A DNA stretch of 64,000 nt, taken from Candidatus Altimarinota bacterium (GTDB taxonomy: Bacteria > Patescibacteriota > Gracilibacteria > UBA4473). The stretch is taken from positions 131,462-195,461 of the forward strand of contig JAHDHX010000002.1 of assembly GCA_020631075.1 (NCBI GenBank), read 5' to 3'. Numbering within the stretch: the stretch's first letter is position 1; each line of letters begins with the position of its first letter. Of this stretch, positions 57,147 through 64,000 are shown piece after piece. The notes beneath the pieces are model-generated. The model worked only from the letters and a program-made list of their open reading frames with translations, did not search any database and was not told where the DNA came from. The position numbers and the translations under genes were made by a program.

Positions 57147-59843
57147 TTATTCGCCCTCGGCGGTGGAAGAGGCCTGACTGATGCTGGTGACGCGGTGGTC
57201 GGCCTGCTGCCCGCGGAAGAAATTCTTAATATTTTTGAGCAGGCTGAGAGGGTTGAGCTTACTGCCGGTGTGGACGGGCTTCATGGTGACGTCGTTGCCA
57301 CTGACCTTGAGGGCGAAGTATTGCGTCTCGCCGTTGGGGGTGCGCCCGCTGAAGACCGCCGCGCGGTCGTACTTAAACCGTTGGCCGATGAAGTTGGTGA
57401 TCTGGGCGGTGAAGCGCTGGAGGTAGGCGGAGGGTTCCCGCAGGATGGAGAGGCCAGTGCCTTCGGTCAGACCCTCGATGAGGCCGCTGTTGACGGCGGC
57501 GGTGTGGGACTGGGTGCGGTTGAGGGTGGTGCTGAAGGTGTTTTTGAGGCTTGACGCCGTGGTTTCCTTGAGGTTGGTGAGGGTGTGGTCTTGCCCGCCG
57601 ATGGTGAAGGTGTATTTTTGACCGAGGAGGGGGTCTTCTTCACTGTCGCGGAGGTTGCGGATGAGGCTGACGGCGTCGTCGGCGACGTTGAATTTGGCTT
57701 TCTCTTGGGCGGCGTCCATGTCTAGTTGCCAGGCGTTGTCTTTTGACGCGCGGTCGACTGCGTCCCAGAACTGTTCGTTGGCTTGGCTGATGGTGACGTT
57801 GTCGGTTTCGTTGAACCCGAAGCCGACGCGGTTGCCGTCTTGCTCGAGGTTTTCGTTGGCGAGGAGGGCTTCCCAGAGGGCTTTGAACCGTGAATGGGGT
57901 TTCTCGCCTGCGTTGGGCACGGCGGCCAACTGGTCCATAAGGCGGTCAACGGTGGGCTGGGTCAGCACGCCACCCGCCACCATGGCGGTGAGGAGCTTCT
58001 GCATGAATTTGGGTTCGCCGAGGCTCTGACCAGCGTCCGTCTCAAACCGACTGCGGGCCTCATGAAACAGCTGGCGGATGGTGCCGTGGTTTTTGATGGG
58101 GAGCTCTGAGGGTTTGAGAGATTTGAGATCTTCGATCTCGGCCAGGCGTTCGGCGCGACGCTCAAACCCCGCGTGTAGGCCGTTGGTCGCCCAATAGAGC
58201 GCCCCTGCGGACAGACGAATGAACCCCATGGTGCCCAGGAGAATGCCGGCTCCGTTGAGCCCCCCGAGAAACTCGCCCTGTTGCATGATCTGCGGGGTCT
58301 GGGTGAGCTGTGAGATCTGGCTGAGGGCGAGGTGTTGCTCTTTGCCTTTCAGCTTGTCGGCTTGCTCTATCAGGACGGCGAGGTGCTGGGTGCTTTTCTC
58401 ACCCACGGCGTCGCCGAGGTCGTACCAGATTTCGGGCGCGTGGGGGTTGGGCTCGCCTGGGTCGGGGGCGAGGAGTATGTTTTCGATCAGGGCTTGTTGG
58501 AAGGCGAAGTAGTGGTCTTGGCTGAGTGAAATGTGGGCCTGAAACAAGCGGGTGACCTGGTCGAGGGTGTTGACCTGGGCGGTGTGGGGGCGGTCGGCGG
58601 GTTGGCCGCTGGGGGTGGTGACGGTGGCAAACAGCCCTGGGTTGTGCGCCATGGTCAGCTGGTGCGATTGCAGGAAGGTGCTCATCTGGCGGTAGTGGGT
58701 GGGGGTGAGCGGTTTGCCTTCGGCCAGGTGGTCAAAGATGGCAGTGGTGTCTGGCGGGGCGAGTGAGCGCAGCTGCTGGGCTTGGTGCTTGACCCAGCCT
58801 TCGGGGGTGCGGCGTTTGTCTTCGGCGGTTTCTATGCCGAAGTAGCGAAACAGGCCGTCGCGTGTTTCGCCCGCCACTTCCCAAACGTGGTCGAGGAAGG
58901 GTTGGTCTTCGGTGAAGGAGCCGTAGATGGCTTTGCCGAGGTGCTCGAAGGGTTGGTAGATGGCTTGGCCGATCTTCTGTGCGGCCCAAGTGAAGGCGCC
59001 GCCTTCGGCTTGTTTCCAATTGAGCCCTATACCCCCGAGCTGGGTGACGATGGCGACGGAGGCGGCGCCCCAGAGCAGGTAGGTGGGTTTATTGATCGCG
59101 CCTGAGGACTCCAAGCTGCGGCCGAGTGCGTACCCCAGCCAGGCCGTGAAGGCCACCCCGTAGAAGTCGCTAGTCTGGCCCCAGCCGCCCTCGACCTGGC
59201 TGATGATCTGCTCCGCGAAGGTGGGTGACTCGGTCAGGGCTTGTAGGTCGGCGATGGGGTTGGTGACGGCGGCGTCGGCAAAGATGGCTTGGCCAGCGGT
59301 CAGTACGTGCTGACGGAGGGCTTCGCGTTGGGCCAGGGCCGTGGTGCCAGCCCCTGGGCGGAGCGGTGACTGCAGCTGGCGCATGGCGAGGACATACTCC
59401 TCGGGGGTGAAGCCGTGAGCGTTGAGGCGGGCTTCCAGCGCTTCGCGTTGCTGTTGCAGGAGCTGCTGCAGGCGCAGGGCTTCGGCTGACTCAACGGCTT
59501 GGGTGGCGGCTTCAGCGGCTTGGGTGCGTTGCTCGGGCGTGCGGGGGGGGCGGGAGGGTGATGCGCTGGGGGTGTCTTGCGGTTGGCTGAGCCAATGGGC
59601 GATGACTTGCTGGTCGACGTGGCCGTCGAGCCGTCGGGGGGCTCTGGGTGAGTGCTGGGCGAGGTCGCTGAGTTCGGCTTGGGTGTGTTGGATTTCTTGG
59701 GCGGCTTCGACGTCGAAGTCGGTGATTTCGGGCTGTTTGTAGCTGTCGGGGGATAGATGCGTGCTGCCAATATTCCCCAGCAGTCGGGGGCTCGGCCAGA
59801 GGGCTGAGTGACTGGGTGATGGGGAGGAGGGCAGAAGTTGCAT
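57147..59843 (-). CDS. Large hypothetical protein (898 aa) with internal hydrophobic segments
   Basis: Intact ORF; TM-like YGVAFTAWLGYALG, YLLWGAASVAIVTQLGGIGL, GAGILLGTMGFIRLSAGALYWA. Confidence 0.85.
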   Translation of the reverse strand: MQLLPSSPSPSHSALWPSPRLLGNIGSTHLSPDSYKQPEITDFDVEAAQEIQHTQAELSDLAQHSPRAPRRLDGHVDQQVIAHWLSQPQDTPSASPSRPPRTPEQRTQAAEAATQAVESAEALRLQQLLQQQREALEARLNAHGFTPEEYVLAMRQLQSPLRPGAGTTALAQREALRQHVLTAGQAIFADAAVTNPIADLQALTESPTFAEQIISQVEGGWGQTSDFYGVAFTAWLGYALGRSLESSGAINKPTYLLWGAASVAIVTQLGGIGLNWKQAEGGAFTWAAQKIGQAIYQPFEHLGKAIYGSFTEDQPFLDHVWEVAGETRDGLFRYFGIETAEDKRRTPEGWVKHQAQQLRSLAPPDTTAIFDHLAEGKPLTPTHYRQMSTFLQSHQLTMAHNPGLFATVTTPSGQPADRPHTAQVNTLDQVTRLFQAHISLSQDHYFAFQQALIENILLAPDPGEPNPHAPEIWYDLGDAVGEKSTQHLAVLIEQADKLKGKEQHLALSQISQLTQTPQIMQQGEFLGGLNGAGILLGTMGFIRLSAGALYWATNGLHAGFERRAERLAEIEDLKSLKPSELPIKNHGTIRQLFHEARSRFETDAGQSLGEPKFMQKLLTAMVAGGVLTQPTVDRLMDQLAAVPNAGEKPHSRFKALWEALLANENLEQDGNRVGFGFNETDNVTISQANEQFWDAVDRASKDNAWQLDMDAAQEKAKFNVADDAVSLIRNLRDSEEDPLLGQKYTFTIGGQDHTLTNLKETTASSLKNTFSTTLNRTQSHTAAVNSGLIEGLTEGTGLSILREPSAYLQRFTAQITNFIGQRFKYDRAAVFSGRTPNGETQYFALKVSGNDVTMKPVHTGSKLNPLSLLKNIKNFFRGQQADHRVTSISQASSTAEGE

Positions 59844-59852
59844 ACGGAGGGG

Positions 59853-60359
59853 CTAGAGCTGCAGGGCGCGAGCCCAGATCTGGGTGAGGGATTCGCGGCG
59901 GTCGGTCAGTTCGGTCAGGCCCGCTTGGCCGAGGTGCTGCCGAAACCACTCGGGGCTGCGGGAACCCATCTGGACGGGGATAGTGTAGCGGTGGTATTTG
60001 GCCTGGATGTCAAAGTAGATGACGTGCACGGCGGGCTGGTGGACGATCCAGTAGCCGATGACGTCACCCAGTGGGATGGCGTCGGCGTCTATCTGCAGGG
60101 TGGTGTCATACACAAAGACGTAGTGCGTCTGGTGCCCTTCGTGGTGGTAGTAGGCCCAGAAGGCGATGATGATGGCAAAGCACAGAGCGAGGATGAAATC
60201 CCCCTGCCACAGGGCCGAAAGGATGATGCCAAACACGACCGAGCAAAAGCCCACCAGCCACCAGAGGCCCCGTGGGTGGGGGTGATGGTCGTAGGCCTGC
60301 CACGCGCAGATGATCTGGCCGTGGTATTGCAGGGGGAGCGGGGTGGTGGGGGCGGGCAT
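59853..60359 (-). CDS. Small membrane protein (two TM helices), unknown
   Basis: ~168 aa from ATG (MPAPTTPLPLQYHGQ); GLWWLVGFCSVVFGIILSALW, DFILALCFAIIIAFWAYYH; 9 nt upstream of the 898-aa gene. Confidence 0.75.
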   Translation of the reverse strand: MPAPTTPLPLQYHGQIICAWQAYDHHPHPRGLWWLVGFCSVVFGIILSALWQGDFILALCFAIIIAFWAYYHHEGHQTHYVFVYDTTLQIDADAIPLGDVIGYWIVHQPAVHVIYFDIQAKYHRYTIPVQMGSRSPEWFRQHLGQAGLTELTDRRESLTQIWARALQL

Positions 60360-60397
60360 ACGGAAGGGGGGCGCGAGAGTGCGGGGACTATCGCGTG

Positions 60398-60403
60398 AGT
60401 ATA
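60398..60403 (-). promoter_or_regulatory. Extended -10 (GTGGTATACT) upstream of the 60359-57147 gene pair
   Basis: Minus strand TTTGTGGTATACTCACGCGATAG. Confidence 0.55.
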
Positions 60404-60413
60404 CCACAAACTC

Positions 60414-60604
60414 GGGAGTGTTCACAAATTGGCAAAAGTACATTGAGCTTGAAGTACACAGTTAGATTTGAGTGAAAAAAGGATCTTTTTGGCTGCAAAA
60501 TGGTTGCGCATTTTTGCCTTGATCCATCAAGGCTGCAAATACGCGCCCATTTTTCGCTCAAAAATCTCTCTTTTTTCTTCTCAAACCAATTTGTGAACAC
60601 TCCC
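60414..60604. repeat. ~190-bp nested palindromic element with perfect 19-bp terminal inverted repeats
   Basis: GGGAGTGTTCACAAATTGG (60414-60432) and CCAATTTGTGAACACTCCC (60586-60604); inner arms AGATTTGAGTGAAAAA / TTTTTCGCTCAAAAATCT; apex GCCTTGAT-CC-ATCAAGGC. Confidence 0.85.
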
Positions 60605-60615
60605 TAGCACTAACG

Positions 60616-61560
60616 CTATATAACTGTGTGGTGGCGGATGAGCTTGCCCGTGAGGTCAACCCCGCGCAGCTGTGACCCCGTGTCGATGACGCTGCGGCTG
60701 GCGATGACGTCCGACAGGGTGACCTGTGGGTAGACGATGCAGTCTGTCAGGCGGCAGCCGTGCAGCTGGCACCCTGCCCCGATGTAAACCCGACCGTGAA
60801 AGGTGCAGTCTGACACCTGTGCGGTGGGGTGGATGGTGGTGGGCTGGGGCTGGAGGTCGCAGTGGGCGGCGAGGTAGGTGGAGAATGACCCGACGTCGTA
60901 CCACCCGCCTCCGACCGTGACGGCCTGCACGCAGACGCCAGCGGCGAGCAGGGCGGGGAAGATCTCGCCGAGCTTGTCAGGGTGGGTGGCGGCGGCGCTG
61001 TGCAACAGGGGGATGAGGTCGCCCCCCAGCCGCAGGAAGGCCGTGGAAACGAGGGTGGATTTGGGTTGGGGGGGCTTCTCGGCGAAGCCGATGACGGTGT
61101 GGCCGTCGGCGGCGACCTCGACCACGCCGAAGCGCCGTGCGGTGTGGCGGTCAGGCACTTGCCGCACGCAGAGGCTGGCGGTGTCACTCCCCTGCCCCAT
61201 CTGGGCGGGCTGCCACTGGGGGAGGAGGTTGTCACCCGCGAGGATGAGCAAGTCGTCGCGGATTTGCTGCTCCTCCACACAGACAGAGATGCAGCGCAAC
61301 GCCCCGAGCTTTTGCTGGTCACTGTGGGCGTCTTCGCACCAGATGGTGGTGTGGGGGCGGCCGAGGGCGGTGACCTCGGCCCTGAAGTCATTCGCAAACA
61401 GGGAGTTGGTGATGATGGTAACAGGCCAAGCGGTGGGCACCCGTTGCAGGATGTGCGCCAAGATGGTCTGGCCGTCGATGAGGAGGAGGGGTTTGGCGCG
61501 GTGCTCTGTCAGGGGCCAGAGACGCGTCGCGAAGCCGCCAGCGAGGATGAGGGTGTGCAT
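60616..61560 (-). CDS. Nucleotidyltransferase (NTP-transferase / sugar-phosphate nucleotidylyltransferase family)
   Basis: MHTLILAGGFATRLWPLTEHRAKPLLLIDGQTILAHIL; ILAGDNLLP; C-terminal left-handed beta-helix-like repeats. Confidence 0.87.
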   Translation of the reverse strand: MHTLILAGGFATRLWPLTEHRAKPLLLIDGQTILAHILQRVPTAWPVTIITNSLFANDFRAEVTALGRPHTTIWCEDAHSDQQKLGALRCISVCVEEQQIRDDLLILAGDNLLPQWQPAQMGQGSDTASLCVRQVPDRHTARRFGVVEVAADGHTVIGFAEKPPQPKSTLVSTAFLRLGGDLIPLLHSAAATHPDKLGEIFPALLAAGVCVQAVTVGGGWYDVGSFSTYLAAHCDLQPQPTTIHPTAQVSDCTFHGRVYIGAGCQLHGCRLTDCIVYPQVTLSDVIASRSVIDTGSQLRGVDLTGKLIRHHTVI

Positions 61561-61597
61561 CACACACGAGGATAGCGCAGGGAGACGGTGGAACAAC

Positions 61598-61627
61598 AAA
61601 AAACCCCCCTCGGGGGAGGGGGGTTTT
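61598..61627 (-). terminator. Intrinsic terminator downstream of the 61677-62453 gene
   Basis: Minus strand AAAACCCCCCTC-CCCC-GAGGGGGGTTTTTT. Confidence 0.85.
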
Positions 61628-61676
61628 CATAAACCATACAGGAATCACAGTGAAGCGCGAGGCCTCGGGTGAGAGG

Positions 61677-62453
61677 CTACTCTATATCCATGATGAGTTC
61701 TTCGAGCTCGGTGAGCTCTTGGTCGAGGTCGTCAGAGCTGATGACTTCGATCACTTCGACGGCCTGGGTCATGGCCTCTTCGGCCATTTGCTCAGCGGCT
61801 TGCGCGGCTTGTGCTTCGGCGACTTGAGCGGTGGCGCTCATGATGGCGGCTTGCATGATGGCTTGGAACTCGGCTTCTGAAACGGGGAGCTGTTCTTTCA
61901 TCATGTCGTTTGACGTGATGGCCATGGTGTTATTCACGGGCTCGATGACGGTCATGGTTTTCATGTTGTTCATGGTGTTCATGTTGCCACGGCCTTTCAT
62001 AATGACGATGCCTCGGTCACGGTCGGCGAGGCGGGCAGCGACACGGTCAACAGTGCCACGACGTTGCACCATGCGGTCGAAATTAGGCATGGTGGACGGT
62101 CGTTTGGGTTTGTCCGTCTGGGTGGTGATGACTGACTTGGCGGAAACGTAGTTGCGTTTCAGGAACTGGTATGGTGCGTTGCCGTTGGCGATGTATTGCT
62201 TCTCACGCAGGGTGACGGCCGCGCCAGCGGGCAGTTTTTGGTCAGCGGTTTCTTGCATTTTGATGCCTTCGTGGATGAGACGAATAGCGTCGTCGCGGAA
62301 GCTGTCTGGGAGCTCGCGGTAAGAAATGAGGCCAGCGATGTAGTCAGCCATGATGGCTTCGCGGTACTCAGCGGTGTAGGCTTTGACGTCTTGGGTCACG
62401 GCCATGGTCGCGCCAGCAAAGGCAGCGAGCAGAAGGAGGTGCTTGATATTCAT
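61677..62453 (-). CDS. Secreted hypothetical protein with Met-rich segment and acidic Ala/Glu-rich C-terminus
   Basis: MNIKHLLLLAAFAGATMAVTQDVKA signal peptide; MNTMNNMKTMTVIEPVNNTMAITSNDMMKEQ. Confidence 0.72.
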   Translation of the reverse strand: MNIKHLLLLAAFAGATMAVTQDVKAYTAEYREAIMADYIAGLISYRELPDSFRDDAIRLIHEGIKMQETADQKLPAGAAVTLREKQYIANGNAPYQFLKRNYVSAKSVITTQTDKPKRPSTMPNFDRMVQRRGTVDRVAARLADRDRGIVIMKGRGNMNTMNNMKTMTVIEPVNNTMAITSNDMMKEQLPVSEAEFQAIMQAAIMSATAQVAEAQAAQAAEQMAEEAMTQAVEVIEVISSDDLDQELTELEELIMDIE

Positions 62454-62630
62454 GAATAAAGAGAGGAGTAAGAAACAATGAATTGGCTTCACTGTGAACA
62501 AAGCAACAGCGAATTTAGACTCTTCTGCTCTTTTGACAAACTTTTTTTGCTATTTCTTGATCATGTTTTGTGTGCAGATGTGTATTGCAAGCCTTTACAG
62601 GGTGGGGAGAGCGGTGATGTGACGGTTTTT

Positions 62631-62659
62631 TTGACACGGGGAGAGATTTGGTCACTATG
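62631..62659 (+). promoter_or_regulatory. Sigma70-type promoter upstream of secE
   Basis: TTGACA(62631-62636)-16/17 nt-CACTATG. Confidence 0.5.
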
Positions 62660-62698
62660 CGCGACGATAAGTGTCTGTCCGTTTTTCAAAGTACTCCT

Positions 62699-62884
62699 AT
62701 GTCATACATTAAAGCTCGCCGAGACGAACTCAAAAACGTTACTTGGCCCACCTGGAAACAAGCCACCCACCAGATGGCAGTGGTATTGGTCTTTATGCTC
62801 CTGACGGGCATTGTGCTGGGGGTGGTGGACTACGCCCTGAAGCTGGGGGTGCTGGAACTGTTTGATGTCCTTAACGCTGGGTAA
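62699..62884 (+). CDS. secE: Preprotein translocase subunit SecE
   Basis: MSYIKARRDELKNVTWPTWKQATHQMAVVLVFMLLTGIVLGVVDYALKLGV; next to nusG. Confidence 0.93.
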   Translation: MSYIKARRDELKNVTWPTWKQATHQMAVVLVFMLLTGIVLGVVDYALKLGVLELFDVLNAG

Positions 62885-62887
62885 TCT

Positions 62888-63436
62888 ATGGCCAAGCAAG
62901 ATCCTACACTCGGTCGGAACTGGTATGTGATCCACACCTACTCTGGGTATGAAGACGCGGTGACGCGGGCACTGCTGCAGCGGATAGAATCCATGGGGAT
63001 GCAAGAGTATGTGTTTGAAGTACTGGTACCGAAAGAGAAAAAAACGGTGATCAAAAACGGGAAGCCAACGGTGGTGGATAAAAACCTCTTCCCTGGGTAT
63101 GTGCTGGTGGACATGATCGTGACGGATGATTCTTGGTTTCTGGTGCGAAACACGCCCAACGTGACGGGGTTTGTGGGTTCGGGGAACATCCCCGTGCCGG
63201 TGCTGCCCGAAGAGTTTGGGATCATTAAACGGCGGATAAGCCAAGACACGCCGACCAATGAAATAGCGTATTCGGTGGGGGATCTGGTGGAGATCAAAGC
63301 GGGGCCGTTTGCGAACTATGTGGGGAATATCTCAGACGTGAGCCCGCAGAAAGGGAAGGTCACGGTGATGGTGTCGATCTTTGATCGGGAAACGCCAGTT
63401 GAGCTTGACTTTGACCAGATAATTAAAAAGATCTAG
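62888..63436 (+). CDS. nusG: Transcription termination/antitermination protein NusG
   Basis: NWYVIHTYSGYEDAV...LFPGYVLVDMIVTDDSWFLVRNTPNVTGFVG...GDLVEIKAGPFANYVGNISDV. Confidence 0.97.
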   Translation: MAKQDPTLGRNWYVIHTYSGYEDAVTRALLQRIESMGMQEYVFEVLVPKEKKTVIKNGKPTVVDKNLFPGYVLVDMIVTDDSWFLVRNTPNVTGFVGSGNIPVPVLPEEFGIIKRRISQDTPTNEIAYSVGDLVEIKAGPFANYVGNISDVSPQKGKVTVMVSIFDRETPVELDFDQIIKKI

Positions 63437-63500
63437 TCGCTTCTACTCTGCTTCTCCAACATTTTTAAAAAAAGTCTGAGGGTGGTGTGCCGAGGTGTGA

Positions 63501-63602
63501 TAGAATAGGGGGATGCACACTGTGAGGGGGTGCACTGAAACTCAGATACTCGGATTGATTCTCTTTTGTCTCTTGATTCTTATAAAAAATGCCTCCGTCT
63601 AA
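63501..63602 (+). promoter_or_regulatory. Candidate rplK promoter with leaderless 29-codon upstream ORF overlapping the rplK start
   Basis: TAGAAT(63501-63506)-AGGGGG-ATG(63513); ORF MHTVRGCTETQILGLILFCLLILIKNASV* ends 63602, out of frame with rplK ATG at 63589. Confidence 0.45.
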
Positions 63603-64000
63603 ACCATTTGCTTCCAAGTTTAAGATCCAGCTGCCCGCTGGTGCGGCCACGCCTGCGCCACCTGTGGGGCCAGTGCTGGGTCAGCATGGGGTTAACATCC
63701 AGCAGTTTTGTAGCCAGTTTAATGACGCGACTGGTGACAAGAAGGGCTCTGGGTTGATCATCCCAGTGATTTGTTACGTCTTTGAAGACAAGACTTTTGA
63801 GCTGGAATTCAAAACACCACCCGCGTCTATCTTGATCAAAAAAGAGCTGGGGATACCGAAAGGTTCGGCTCGGCCCAACACCGAAAAGATCGGGAAGATC
63901 AGCCGAGCGCAACTGGAAGCGGTGGCTGAGCAAAAAATGAAAGATTTGAATTGTTATGACATGGACGCGGCGGTGAAGATCATCGCGGGGACGGCCGTGC
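63589..64000 (+). CDS. rplK: 50S ribosomal protein L11 (truncated by window end)
   Basis: FKIQLPAGAATPAPPVGPVLGQHGVNIQQFCSQFNDATGDKKGSGLIIPVICYVFEDKTFELEFKTPPAS. Confidence 0.97.
   Translation, partial: MPPSKPFASKFKIQLPAGAATPAPPVGPVLGQHGVNIQQFCSQFNDATGDKKGSGLIIPVICYVFEDKTFELEFKTPPASILIKKELGIPKGSARPNTEKIGKISRAQLEAVAEQKMKDLNCYDMDAAVKIIAGTAV

Noticed and set aside
60414-60604. Complete insertion sequence
   Set aside because: Only ~190 bp, no transposase ORF and no evident target-site duplication; at most a MITE-like or structured-RNA element.

Overview
The 64 kb window is a gene-dense, GC-rich bacterial chromosome segment using the standard code (TGA is a stop). Gene content suggests a CPR/Patescibacteria-type genome, possibly Peregrinibacteria-like; that placement is inference. 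Recognisable housekeeping genes are purD-ftsW-murG-dnaX (overlapping stop/start codons), cdd, ligA, secD-secF, ung, hup, ruvB, purF, trxA and secE-nusG-rplK (rplK cut by the window end). Scattered surface-polysaccharide genes are a glycosyltransferase, a Wzx-like flippase, a WecG/TagA-like transferase, a Wzz-like protein and an NTP-transferase. The accessory part is dominated by very large proteins of unknown family (1615, 1972, 898 and 499 aa), a 4005-aa secreted multidomain protein, a VirB4-type ATPase, a TrbL/VirB6-like membrane protein and a glucosaminidase-domain protein. Together these could be a type IV secretion-like or cell-surface machine. Main observations: (1) an A-AAA-AAG slippery site in dnaX with a -1 stop four codons on, as in E. 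coli tau/gamma; (2) SecD carrying an inserted parvulin-like domain; (3) -10 hexamers placed 6-9 nt before start codons at about 15 genes (leaderless transcription), with pyrimidine-rich SD-less leaders at other genes; (4) a ~190-bp nested palindrome with perfect 19-bp terminal inverted repeats at 60414-60604; (5) a degenerate dispersed repeat family at 8129-8456 with a partial copy at 1-60; (6) an HEFTH zincin-like motif in the 1972-aa protein; (7) two AT-rich segments suggesting foreign DNA. Everything was read by eye from sequence and ORF translations; no database search was run.
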